DNA from: Cellulophaga baltica
GTDB taxonomy: Bacteria; Bacteroidota; Bacteroidia; Flavobacteriales; Flavobacteriaceae
Assembly (NCBI RefSeq): GCF_018861125.1
Contig: NZ_JAHKQN010000015.1
Location: 124,001-188,000 of the forward strand
DNA length: 64,000 nucleotides
Direction of reading: 5' to 3'
The position numbers were made by a program, and so were the translations under genes. Every line of letters begins with the position of its first letter. The stretch's first letter is position 1. This document shows positions 9,054-17,378 of the stretch, piece after piece. Below the pieces are notes generated by a model, which saw nothing but the letters and a program-made list of their open reading frames with translations, was not told where the DNA came from and ran no database searches.

Positions 9054-9509
9054 TTATTTAGTATACTTTGATAAGAATTTTGTGTGGTATTGTATTTCAC
9101 CATTCATACTGTAACCTGACATAGCACCTAATTCATTTCCTTTTTCATTGACAATCTTCATCATTGGAACACTTCCTCTTTTGTTGTATTTAGAAGCTAA
9201 TTTTTTATTATCAGCCAATTGAGTAGCAGAAAGTAAATCTTTATTACGAGGTATATCTACATATAATAATATATATTCATCTGCGTAAGACTTAAATTTA
9301 GGTGTATCTAACAAATCTTTTTTTAATGCAACACATGGCGGACACCAGTCACTACCCGTAAAAAACATTAATATATTTTTATCATTCTTTTTAGCCTTTT
9401 TCATAGCCATGTCATAACTAGTAAGCCAATCATAACCGCTATCGTAATTTGTGTTTGATTGCGCTGTCAAAAAAACAGGAAATAGTAATAATAGTATTAA
9501 CTTTTTCAT
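9054..9509 (-). CDS. Exported thioredoxin-family protein
   Basis: 151 residues with a signal peptide (MKKLILLLLFPVFLTAQS) and a thioredoxin fold. The active site is WCPPC with Cys56 and Cys59. The expected cis-Pro is in the SVPMMKIV segment. It is probably periplasmic and acts as a disulfide reductase or oxidoreductase on exported proteins, resembling the DUF255/thioredoxin_7-like small forms. It lies 17 bases after the YbaB/EbfC gene on the minus strand, so the two are probably co-transcribed, and a terminator follows. Confidence 0.85.
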   Translation of the reverse strand: MKKLILLLLFPVFLTAQSNTNYDSGYDWLTSYDMAMKKAKKNDKNILMFFTGSDWCPPCVALKKDLLDTPKFKSYADEYILLYVDIPRNKDLLSATQLADNKKLASKYNKRGSVPMMKIVNEKGNELGAMSGYSMNGEIQYHTKFLSKYTK

Positions 9510-9526
9510 CTTTTTAATGTTATTTA

Positions 9527-9853
9527 TTATTTGAATAACGAATCCATTCCTGGAATATTGGGCATGCCCTCTTTGGCCACAGCACCAAGTTCTAGTTCGT
9601 TAACGTCTGTAGCTCTTTTAATGGCTTTGTTTAAAACCAAAATTAAATAATCTTCTAATTGCTCCTTATCGGCCAAAAGCTCGTCATCAATTTCTATATT
9701 TTTAACCTCTCTATTAGCCGTAATTGTAATTTTCAATTTATTATCACTTGAGCTTTCATCAACTAAAACAGTGTTAAGGCGTTTTTTAGTTGCTTCTACT
9801 TTTTCTTGGGTTTCTTTTAATTTACCCATCATGCCCATCATATCTCCAAACAT
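9527..9853 (-). CDS. YbaB/EbfC-family nucleoid-associated protein
   Basis: 108 residues. The start [19 protein letters not shown] and the end [10 protein letters not shown] are typical of the family, whose members bind DNA as dimers and coat the nucleoid. The N-terminal helix is long and charged, followed by a beta sheet region ([16 protein letters not shown]). In many bacteria the gene is beside dnaX and recR. Here it is instead paired with a thioredoxin-like gene and divergent from an S9 peptidase. Confidence 0.88.
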   Translation of the reverse strand: MFGDMMGMMGKLKETQEKVEATKKRLNTVLVDESSSDNKLKITITANREVKNIEIDDELLADKEQLEDYLILVLNKAIKRATDVNELELGAVAKEGMPNIPGMDSLFK

Positions 9854-9911
9854 AATTGTCTATATTTATTAAATGTTTATAATGTAAAATTAATAAATTC
9901 AATATTAAATA

Positions 9912-12059
9912 ATGAATTTTATGACTTCACCATTTAAAAAAGGTTTTATTTTTCTATTAAGTCTTAGTTTTGCATCTTCTTGTAAAAGTGAAAAAAAAGA
10001 TATGCCAGATAACAATTTACCTATAGCAAAAAAGGTGCCGAAAAAATTAGAAATTCATGGAGATACTAGAATTGATAATTATTATTGGTTGAATGATAGA
10101 GATAATGATGAGGTTATAGCATATCTCAATGAAGAAAAATCATATTACGATAAAATGACAGCACATACTGTTGGTTTTCAAGATTCACTTTTTGAGGAAA
10201 TGAAATCTCGTATTAAAGAAGATGATTCTTCAGTGCCTTACAGGCAAAACGGATATTGGTATGAAACACGCTATGAAATAGGAAAAGAATACCCAATATA
10301 CTCAAGAATAGAAGATAAAGCTGATGCAATATCACAAGAGTTGTTTGATTGTAATGAACTTGCAAAAGGGCATGAATATTTTAGTTTAGGAGGTATTGCA
10401 GTAAGTACCAATAATCAATTGGCTGTATTTGGAGTTGATACGGTTTCAAGGCGAGAATACACACTTAAAGTGAAAAACATATTTACGGGAGAGATTTTTG
10501 ATGATGTTATTAAAAAAACCACTGGAGGTGCAGTATGGGCAAATGACAATAAAACATTTTTTTATACTAAAAAAGACCCTGTAACCTTACGTTCGGATAA
10601 AATTTATAAGCATGTATTAGGTACCCCTGTTGAAGATGATGTATTAATATATAATGAAGAAGATGAGACGTTTAATAGTTTTGTTTATAAAACAAAGTCA
10701 AAGAAATATATAGTTATAGGTTCTTCAAGTACGTTAACATCAGAATACAGATTTATAAAAGCCGACGAGCCAAATAGTGAATTTAAGGTGTTTTCAGCTC
10801 GTGAACGTGGTTTGGAGTACTCAATAGCACATTATGATGGTAGTTTTTATGTGTTGACGAATAAAGATAAGGCTACAAATTTTAAGCTGATGAAAACATC
10901 GGAAGAGGAAACGGCTTCAAAATACTGGAAAGAGTTTATTCCACATAGAGAAAAAGTTTTACTTGAAGATATTGAGATTTTTAAAAACTACTATGTTTTA
11001 TCAGAACGTGAGAATGGTTTAAATAAGATTAAAATTGTTAAATGGAATGATAACAAAAGTTATTTTTTACCATTTGATAATGAGACGTATACGGCTTACG
11101 TAAGTACAAATCCTGATTTTGATACAGAAATACTTCGTTATGGTTACAATTCATTAACCACACCAAGTTCTGTTATTGATTTTAATATGACGACCTTAGA
11201 AAAAGAGATTAAAAAGGAGCAGGAAGTTTTAGGGGGTAAGTTTAATAAAGAAAACTACAAGTCCGAAAGAATCTGGGCAACAGCTCGTGATGGTGTAAAA
11301 ATTCCAATGTCAGTTGTGTATCATAAAAATACTAAGCTAGATGGTAATAGTCCATTACTGCAATACGCCTATGGTTCATATGGTTATACGACAGATCCTT
11401 ATTTTTCAACAGTAAGATTAAGTTTATTAGATCGTGGCTTTATTTATGTAATAGCACATGTTAGGGGTGGCGAGTATTTAGGTAGAAATTGGTATGAAGA
11501 CGGTAAGCTTTTAAAAAAGCGAAATACCTTTACTGATTTTATTGATTGTTCAAAACACTTGATTGATAAAAATTATACGAGTGAAGAGCATTTGTATGCA
11601 TTTGGCGGTTCTGCAGGTGGTTTATTAATGGGAGGAGTAGTTAATATGGCGCCGGAACTTTACAACGGTGTTATAGCTTCAGTTCCTTTTGTTGATGTTG
11701 TTACTACAATGTTAGATGATACCATACCGTTAACAACGGGTGAGTATGATGAATGGGGAAATCCTAATAATAAGGAATACTACGATTATATGAAGTCGTA
11801 TTCTCCATATGACAATGTAGAAGCTAAAAAATACCCAAATATGTTAGTAATTACTGGTTTTCATGATTCACAAGTTCAATATTGGGAGCCTGCAAAGTGG
11901 GTAGCAAAGTTAAGAGATGTTAAAAAAGATGGACATAAACTACTGTTTGATATTAACATGGATGCAGGGCACGGTGGGGCTTCAGGGCGTTTTGAAGCCT
12001 TAAAAGAAGTGGCAAAAGAATATGCTTTTCTAATTGATTTGGAAAATAAAATAAATTAA
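9912..12059 (+). CDS. S9-family prolyl oligopeptidase / oligopeptidase B-like lipoprotein
   Basis: 715 residues: a lipoprotein signal with Cys24 in FASSC, a beta-propeller domain (about 70-430) and a C-terminal alpha/beta hydrolase domain. The catalytic triad is Ser567 in FGGSAGG, Asp652 in GFHDSQV and His687 in AGHGG. Sequence around GWW-like and YGSYG motifs fits the oligopeptidase B/prolyl oligopeptidase subfamily, which cuts short peptides. Lipid anchoring would place it in the periplasm or on a membrane rather than in the cytoplasm. It stands alone on the plus strand. Confidence 0.9.
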   Translation: MNFMTSPFKKGFIFLLSLSFASSCKSEKKDMPDNNLPIAKKVPKKLEIHGDTRIDNYYWLNDRDNDEVIAYLNEEKSYYDKMTAHTVGFQDSLFEEMKSRIKEDDSSVPYRQNGYWYETRYEIGKEYPIYSRIEDKADAISQELFDCNELAKGHEYFSLGGIAVSTNNQLAVFGVDTVSRREYTLKVKNIFTGEIFDDVIKKTTGGAVWANDNKTFFYTKKDPVTLRSDKIYKHVLGTPVEDDVLIYNEEDETFNSFVYKTKSKKYIVIGSSSTLTSEYRFIKADEPNSEFKVFSARERGLEYSIAHYDGSFYVLTNKDKATNFKLMKTSEEETASKYWKEFIPHREKVLLEDIEIFKNYYVLSERENGLNKIKIVKWNDNKSYFLPFDNETYTAYVSTNPDFDTEILRYGYNSLTTPSSVIDFNMTTLEKEIKKEQEVLGGKFNKENYKSERIWATARDGVKIPMSVVYHKNTKLDGNSPLLQYAYGSYGYTTDPYFSTVRLSLLDRGFIYVIAHVRGGEYLGRNWYEDGKLLKKRNTFTDFIDCSKHLIDKNYTSEEHLYAFGGSAGGLLMGGVVNMAPELYNGVIASVPFVDVVTTMLDDTIPLTTGEYDEWGNPNNKEYYDYMKSYSPYDNVEAKKYPNMLVITGFHDSQVQYWEPAKWVAKLRDVKKDGHKLLFDINMDAGHGGASGRFEALKEVAKEYAFLIDLENKIN

Positions 12060-12073
12060 TCGAAAAAAATCTA

Positions 12074-12081
12074 TAAATTTG
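12074..12081 (+). promoter_or_regulatory. Candidate -7 element of the cysteine-synthase-like gene
   Basis: TAAATTTG, an exact TAnnTTTG match, lies 66 bases before the ATG at 12148 and just after the preceding gene. It indicates a separate transcription start for this gene. Confidence 0.45.
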
Positions 12082-12147
12082 TAACATATTATTACGATAA
12101 ATTCAACGAAAATCGCGATAATTGTTTTTAAAACTTAGATCCAAAAT

Positions 12148-13188
12148 ATGGAAAATAAGATTGATGCTCACGACAATATTTTAGAGCTTATTGGTAACAC
12201 ACCATTAGTAAAATTAAATAGGGTAGCAGATTCATTAACTGGTAATTTTTACGCAAAAGTAGAAGCTTTTAATCCAGGACACTCTTCAAAAGATAGAATT
12301 GCTAATTATATTATTGAAGAAGCAGAACGTCAAGGTATTTTAAAAGAAGGAAGTACCATTATCGAAACAACATCAGGTAATACAGGGTTTAGTATTGCAA
12401 TGGTAAGTATAATTAAAGGTTACGATTGTATTTTAGCTGTAAGCTCAAAATCATCACCAGATAAAATTGATATGTTACGTTCAATGGGAGCTAAAGTTTA
12501 TGTGTGTCCGGCACATGTGGCACCAGAAGATCCAAGATCATATTATCAAGTAGCAAAAAGACTTCACGAAGAAACTAGCGATAGTATTTATATTAATCAA
12601 TATTTTAATAAATTAAATACTGAAGCACATTATAAAACTACTGGTCCTGAAATTTGGAAACAAACTAATGGGCAAATAACGCATTTAGTCGCTTGTAGTG
12701 GAACAGGTGGGACAATTTCTGGTACTGCACAGTTTTTGAAAGAACAAAACCCTAATGTAAAAGTTATTGGTGTTGATGCTTATGGTTCTGTGATAAAAAA
12801 ATATCATGAAACTAGAAAAATTGATACGAATGAGATTTACCCTTACCGTATTGAAGGTTTAGGTAAAAATTTAATTCCATCTTCAACAAATTTTGATGTG
12901 ATTGATTCGTTTGTGAAAGTAACAGATGAAGAAAGTGCACATACGGCTCGTGAAATTTCACGAACTGAAGGTATGTTTGTTGGGTATACGAGTGGAGCTG
13001 TTTTACAAGCAGTAAAACAACTAAATGAAGCTGGTGAATTTACTAAATATAGCAATGTAGTCGTGATTTTCCCTGACCATGGTTCTCGTTATATGAGTAA
13101 AGTCTACAGTGATCAATGGATGACTGACCAAGGTTTTTTAAATAATAAAACAGAAGAAGCTGTTCAAGAGATACAGTTTATTAAATAA
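12148..13188 (+). CDS. PLP-dependent cysteine-synthase-family enzyme, candidate cysteate synthase
   Basis: 346-residue fold-type II PLP enzyme. Lys48 in HSSKDR is the expected Schiff-base lysine. TSGNTGFS binds the substrate carboxylate and GTGGTISG the cofactor phosphate. The usual NPGGSVKDR block of cysteine synthases reads NPGHSSKDR, and the RIEGLG block resembles cystathionine beta-synthase, so the substrate may not be the ordinary O-acetylserine/sulfide pair. The next gene is an alpha-oxoamine synthase. Sulfonolipid (capnine) pathways use a PLP cysteate synthase (phosphoserine plus sulfite) followed by a cysteate fatty-acyltransferase, and this gene order fits that. Ordinary cysteine synthase remains possible. 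A terminator follows at 13210-13243. Confidence 0.75.
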   Translation: MENKIDAHDNILELIGNTPLVKLNRVADSLTGNFYAKVEAFNPGHSSKDRIANYIIEEAERQGILKEGSTIIETTSGNTGFSIAMVSIIKGYDCILAVSSKSSPDKIDMLRSMGAKVYVCPAHVAPEDPRSYYQVAKRLHEETSDSIYINQYFNKLNTEAHYKTTGPEIWKQTNGQITHLVACSGTGGTISGTAQFLKEQNPNVKVIGVDAYGSVIKKYHETRKIDTNEIYPYRIEGLGKNLIPSSTNFDVIDSFVKVTDEESAHTAREISRTEGMFVGYTSGAVLQAVKQLNEAGEFTKYSNVVVIFPDHGSRYMSKVYSDQWMTDQGFLNNKTEEAVQEIQFIK

Positions 13189-13209
13189 GTTTCAAAATTT
13201 TTTAATATT

Positions 13210-13243
13210 AAAGCAATGATAATTTTACATCATTGCTTTTTTT
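13210..13243 (+). terminator. Terminator after the cysteine-synthase-like gene
   Basis: AAAGCAATGAT (13210-13220) pairs with ATCATTGCTTT (13229-13239), and the T tract continues to 13243. It separates this gene from the following alpha-oxoamine synthase gene. Confidence 0.75.
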
Positions 13244-13278
13244 GTATTCATATTTTATGAATACAACCTAAAAATCTT

Positions 13279-13286
13279 TACTTTTG
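13279..13286 (+). promoter_or_regulatory. Candidate -7 element of the alpha-oxoamine synthase gene
   Basis: TACTTTTG matches TAnnTTTG and ends 21 bases before the ATG at 13308. With the preceding terminator, this suggests that the two neighbouring PLP genes are transcribed separately. Confidence 0.45.
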
Positions 13287-13307
13287 CCGAAAATCAATTT
13301 AGTTTAA

Positions 13308-14567
13308 ATGAAAGATTTATTTGAAAGAATAATTGAGAATAAAGGACCATTAGGAAAATGGGCATCGCAAGCGGAAGGATATTTTGTATTTCCTAAGTTA
13401 GAAGGACCAATTTCTAATAGAATGAAATTCCAAGGAAAAGAAGTTCTAACATGGAGTATTAACGATTATTTAGGTCTTGCAAATTTACCTGAGATTAAAA
13501 AGGTAGATGGAGAAGCGGCTGCAGAATATGGTTCAGCATATCCTATGGGTGCGCGTATGATGAGTGGACACACTGAATTTCATGAACAATTAGAAAAAGA
13601 ATTAGCTGCTTTTTCACAAAAAGAAGCTTCTTACCTTTTAAATTTTGGATACCAAGGTTTTATGTCTGTAATTGACGCATTGGTAACAAAAGATGATATT
13701 ATTGTTTATGATGTAGACTGTCATGCATGTATTATTGATGGTGTACGTTTACACATGGGTAAGCGTTTTACTTTTACACATAACAATACTGAAAGCTTAG
13801 AGAAAAACTTAGAGCGTGCTAAAAAATTAGCAGATCAAACAGGTGGTGGTATTTTAGTTATTTCGGAAGGTGTTTTCGGAATGCGTGGTGAGCAAGGTAT
13901 TTTGAAAGAAATAGTTGCGCTTAAGAAAAAATTTAATTTTAGATTATTAGTTGATGATGCTCACGGCTTTGGTACTTTAGGTAAAACTGGTGCTGGTGCA
14001 GGTGAGGAGCAAGGTGTTCAAGATGATATAGATGTTTACTTAGCAACTTTTGCTAAGTCTATGGCTAGTATAGGGGCATTTGTTGCTGCGGATCAAGAAA
14101 TAATTGATTATTTGAAGTATAACTTACGTTCGCAAATGTTCGCAAAATCATTACCAATGGTTTATGTGAAAGGAGCATTAAAACGTTTAGATATGTTGCG
14201 TACAATGCCAGAGCTTAAAAATAAACTTTGGGAAAACGTAAATGCTTTACAAGGCGGACTTAAGGAAAGAGGTTTTGATATTGGTACAACTACAAGTTGT
14301 GTTACTCCTGTTTACTTAAATGGTAGTATTCCTGAAGCAATGGCTCTAGTTAAAGATTTACGCGAAAATCATGGTGTATTCTGTTCTATAGTTGTTTATC
14401 CGGTAATTCCTAAAGGATTAATACTATTACGTTTAATACCTACAGCTACACATACATTAGTTGATGTACAAGAAACTTTAGATGCTTTTTCTGCAATACG
14501 TGAGCGTTTAGAGAACGGTACTTATAAAAGACTTTCAGCAGCAGTAGCTGCGGCAATGGGGGAATAA
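13308..14567 (+). CDS. Alpha-oxoamine synthase: cysteate- or serine-fatty acyltransferase
   Basis: 419-residue fold-type I PLP enzyme of the family holding serine palmitoyltransferase, 8-amino-7-oxononanoate synthase and 2-amino-3-ketobutyrate ligase. The Schiff-base lysine is Lys250 in TFAKSMASIG. VDDAHGFG gives Asp216 and His219, and DCHACIIDG holds the cofactor-stacking His139. It condenses an amino acid with a fatty acyl thioester with loss of CO2, the first step of sphingoid base or capnine synthesis. The adjacent cysteine-synthase-like gene favours cysteate as substrate (sulfonolipid), while serine (ceramide) is the alternative. Sequence alone does not decide between them. No biotin genes are nearby, which argues against BioF. 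Confidence 0.8.
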   Translation: MKDLFERIIENKGPLGKWASQAEGYFVFPKLEGPISNRMKFQGKEVLTWSINDYLGLANLPEIKKVDGEAAAEYGSAYPMGARMMSGHTEFHEQLEKELAAFSQKEASYLLNFGYQGFMSVIDALVTKDDIIVYDVDCHACIIDGVRLHMGKRFTFTHNNTESLEKNLERAKKLADQTGGGILVISEGVFGMRGEQGILKEIVALKKKFNFRLLVDDAHGFGTLGKTGAGAGEEQGVQDDIDVYLATFAKSMASIGAFVAADQEIIDYLKYNLRSQMFAKSLPMVYVKGALKRLDMLRTMPELKNKLWENVNALQGGLKERGFDIGTTTSCVTPVYLNGSIPEAMALVKDLRENHGVFCSIVVYPVIPKGLILLRLIPTATHTLVDVQETLDAFSAIRERLENGTYKRLSAAVAAAMGE

Positions 14568-14585
14568 CTTCATTAGTCTACAATA

Positions 14586-14624
14586 AAAAAATCCCAAATT
14601 CTAATTTAGAATTTGGGATTTTTT
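14586..14624. terminator. Bidirectional terminator between convergent genes
   Basis: Eighteen-base perfect arms (14586-14603 and 14607-14624) with a 3-base loop, an A tract on the left and a T tract on the right. It serves both the alpha-oxoamine synthase gene ending at 14567 and the acyltransferase gene ending at 14639. Confidence 0.88.
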
Positions 14625-14638
14625 AGTTTTGTTGTAAT

Positions 14639-15757
14639 TTATAAATCTTTTCGGAATGTTTTTCTTCGTTTATAAATTTTAGGGTCAAAATTCTTCCATA
14701 TCTGCTTAATAGCGGTGTTTTCTTCTAATTCAGGTGTTCTTACACAACTTTCAATTCCCATAGCGGTAAACGTATGGTAATATTGGCTGAACATTACTGC
14801 TGTAATACCTTTGTTTTGCCAATCAGGGTGTACGCCAATTAAGTAGAAGATTACTTCTTTACTCTTTTTCTTAGCGTTTAATAAATGAAAAAGACCAGTT
14901 GGGAATAATTTACCGTTTGCTTTTTGTAATGCTTTTGAGAACGAAGGCATAACAATACCAAAGGCTATTAATTTATTGTTTTCATCAACAACAAATTTTA
15001 TGTATTCAGGATTTATAAAACTGATGTATTTTTTTTTAAAATAAGCTTTTTGAATTTCAGTAATGGGTACAAATGAAGATAATGATGCGTATGATTCATT
15101 AAATAAATCAAACATTTGATCAACCATTGGCATTAAATCTTTTGTTTTTCTGAAGTTTAAAGGTGTAACCTTGTATCTACGTTTCACTAAACTGCTTACT
15201 TTTTCAAAAAACTTAGGTTGAGCATTAGCAAATGGAAATCTATTTTCCATATATTCTTTCTCTTTGACGAATCCTAATTTTTCATAATGATTAACATAAT
15301 ACGAGTAGTTGTACCAAGTAACCATCGTGCCTATGTCTTCAAAACCTTCAGTTAATACACCAACTTTATCAAGATTAGAAAAACCAACAGGTCCTTCCAT
15401 ATATTCAAGATTTTTTTGTGTCCCAATTTCTTTTACTTTTTCAATTAAAGTTCTTGAAACCTCAAAATCATCGATAAAATCAAACCAACCAAAACGCATT
15501 TTAGATACTTTTTGTTGCTTAATTTCAATCCAGTTAACAATAGCAGCAATTCTGCCTACAATTTTACCATCTTTATAAGCTAAAAATAGTGATGCTTCAG
15601 CATCTTTAAATGCAGGGTTTTTGTCTTTATTAAAGGTTTCTAGCTCATCTTTAATAATAGGAGGAACCCAATAAGGAGAATCTTTATATAATGTAAATGG
15701 GAATTTTACAAACTTCTTTAAATCTGTAGCAGTTTTTACTTCCGTTACTTTAATCAT
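14639..15757 (-). CDS. GNAT-like acyltransferase, candidate lipid N-acyltransferase
   Basis: 372 residues. Two regions look GNAT-like: an N-terminal part with SLFLAYKDGKIVGRIAAIV (about 56-74) and a C-terminal part with IGVHPDWQNKGITAVMF (about 308-324), the latter resembling the acyl-CoA-binding loop. No signal peptide or transmembrane segment is seen. Homologues in this phylum are usually unnamed N-acetyltransferases. The gene faces the alpha-oxoamine synthase across a shared terminator. Because bacterial ceramide synthase has, to my recall, been described as a GNAT-type protein, N-acylation of the capnine or sphingoid base made next door is a reasonable hypothesis. It is inference from context. 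Confidence 0.65.
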   Translation of the reverse strand: MIKVTEVKTATDLKKFVKFPFTLYKDSPYWVPPIIKDELETFNKDKNPAFKDAEASLFLAYKDGKIVGRIAAIVNWIEIKQQKVSKMRFGWFDFIDDFEVSRTLIEKVKEIGTQKNLEYMEGPVGFSNLDKVGVLTEGFEDIGTMVTWYNYSYYVNHYEKLGFVKEKEYMENRFPFANAQPKFFEKVSSLVKRRYKVTPLNFRKTKDLMPMVDQMFDLFNESYASLSSFVPITEIQKAYFKKKYISFINPEYIKFVVDENNKLIAFGIVMPSFSKALQKANGKLFPTGLFHLLNAKKKSKEVIFYLIGVHPDWQNKGITAVMFSQYYHTFTAMGIESCVRTPELEENTAIKQIWKNFDPKIYKRRKTFRKDL

Positions 15758-15861
15758 GTGTTCTATTTTGAAAAATCAATATTAATAATATTAATCTACA
15801 TCTTAAAACATGATTGCCGCTAAAATAGAATAAGGTGTTGTTAAATTTTATAAGCTAAATA

Positions 15862-16917
15862 CTAAAAGTCAATGGTGCCACTTTCTTTTTGTTTCTTTTT
15901 CTCAGCTTTCTTGAGTTTTTTAAGTTGCTTTTTACTTGGGCCTAAATCAACATCTTCGGCACCACCATCTTTTTTCTTCTCCTTCTTAGTCTTCTTTTTC
16001 ATGTCTTTACGACCAATTTGACCATTTTCCCCAGCTTTTTGCTCATCAATAGGGACAAGCTTATCTTTATGCATATCTAATCGGTATGATACTCCTAATT
16101 TACCGAATATACGAGTAGGAGTGTCTTTAAAGCTACCTCCAAAAGTAACATCGGCTTGTAAATTCTTTTTAAATAAGTGAGCAATACCTGTTCTATATAA
16201 AATATCAGCATAGCGATCACCTTTAATGCCTTGATTTTCAATAAAAACACTCCACTTAGGGTTTCTAAAAGCATGTGTTAATGAAACAATGTAACTTAAT
16301 TCAGGGTCTTCAGTACCAATACGATCATAAGCAATGTTTGAAATAAATACAACTCTTGGTGATATTTTACTTTGTGTAGCAATCATAACTCTTGGAGCTA
16401 CAATTCCTGCATCAGGATAATAAGGGTTATCACCAATAACAAAAGTCGCACCTGCGTAAATTGATACTGCTGGTATTAAATTTCTCCATTGAAATTTATG
16501 ATTAGCTCTCCAACTTATTAAATTAGGTTTATTGCGTTCTGGATTTTTATACGGGTCGTAAACCAAATATTTTAATCCAATTCTATTTCTTGAAAAATCG
16601 GTGATACTATTGTTATAAATTGTATTGTCATATGAAAGTTCTTCTTTTTGAAAAGTACCTTCATAGTATATTTCTAAACTCTCAAATAAAAGTCCGTATC
16701 GTAAAGCAATATCGGTGCTTAATATATTGGAATCGCTTAATAATAAACTATGCTCTTGTTGCTCATAACCAATACCAAATTCTGCTTGAATCACGTTTTT
16801 ACCTACTGCATAAGCGCTAACGGACTCTCCTGGTCTGTTTGAATTTATAACATCAGTGTATTGTGCTGATGCAATTATTGAGCATAGCAAAAAGGAAATA
16901 TAGATTAGATTTTTCAT
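15862..16917 (-). CDS. Outer-membrane porin-like protein (phenol_MetA_deg-like) with Lys-rich tail
   Basis: 351 residues. A signal peptide (ending IIASAQ) is followed by an aromatic and alternating beta-barrel-like region (about 20-280) containing INSNRPGES near the start, as in MetA-pathway-of-phenol-degradation transporter-like proteins of Bacteroidota. Residues about 290-351 form a very basic, Lys-rich segment ending in GTIDF, which is unusual for a barrel terminus and probably periplasmic or extracellular. The substrate is unknown. It is divergent from the DUF4834 gene. Confidence 0.65.
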   Translation of the reverse strand: MKNLIYISFLLCSIIASAQYTDVINSNRPGESVSAYAVGKNVIQAEFGIGYEQQEHSLLLSDSNILSTDIALRYGLLFESLEIYYEGTFQKEELSYDNTIYNNSITDFSRNRIGLKYLVYDPYKNPERNKPNLISWRANHKFQWRNLIPAVSIYAGATFVIGDNPYYPDAGIVAPRVMIATQSKISPRVVFISNIAYDRIGTEDPELSYIVSLTHAFRNPKWSVFIENQGIKGDRYADILYRTGIAHLFKKNLQADVTFGGSFKDTPTRIFGKLGVSYRLDMHKDKLVPIDEQKAGENGQIGRKDMKKKTKKEKKKDGGAEDVDLGPSKKQLKKLKKAEKKKQKESGTIDF

Positions 16918-17001
16918 AATTTATTGTTCGTAACCGTAGTGTTCATAACGGATTTATTATTATTTTAAGATATTTGGCCTTAATTTGCCATCTTATAATT
17001 G

Positions 17002-17009
17002 TACTTTTG
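17002..17009 (+). promoter_or_regulatory. Candidate -7 element for DUF4834-YfhO operon
   Basis: TACTTTTG matches TAnnTTTG and ends 20 bases before the ATG at 17030. It would drive the plus-strand set that begins with the DUF4834 gene. Confidence 0.45.
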
Positions 17010-17029
17010 ATATTAATATTTAGAACGAT

Positions 17030-17293
17030 ATGGGTTTTTTAAGAACGATTTTAATCATACTATTAGTATATTTTTTGTTTAAAATATTACTGAAATTGTT
17101 TGCGCCTAAAATTTTAAATTACGCAGGTAAAAAAGCAGAGCAATATTTTAAAGAAAAGTTTGAAGGTTTTGGTCCTGAGCAACAGTCTCAAACCACACCT
17201 GAAGGTGACGTTATTATAGATACAAAAGAATCAAAAAAATCTAATTCTTCTAAAAAAGTAGGAGAGTATATAGATTTTGAAGAAATAGACTAA
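17030..17293 (+). CDS. DUF4834-family small membrane protein
   Basis: 87 residues. One transmembrane helix at about 4-25 (RTILIILLVYFLFKILLKL) is followed by a charged tail with FAPKILNYAGKKAEQYF, the family's signature, and a low-complexity Ser/Lys linker before the acidic end EYIDFEEID. The function is unknown. It precedes the YfhO gene by 85 bases on the same strand and is probably co-transcribed. Confidence 0.75.
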   Translation: MGFLRTILIILLVYFLFKILLKLFAPKILNYAGKKAEQYFKEKFEGFGPEQQSQTTPEGDVIIDTKESKKSNSSKKVGEYIDFEEID

Positions 17294-17378
17294 CTTTTTA
17301 TCATTTTACAACCAACCGAAATCATGAGCTACGTATTTTTACGAAGCTTTTAATAACAGAAAAACAGTATTGCCTCAA

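Noticed and set aside
17324-17353. Nine-codon reading frame before YfhO
   Set aside because: Too short, with no attenuator-like structure or runs of a regulatory codon.
17370-17378. TTG start for the YfhO gene
   Set aside because: The ATG nine bases later is a better start and nothing supports the longer form.
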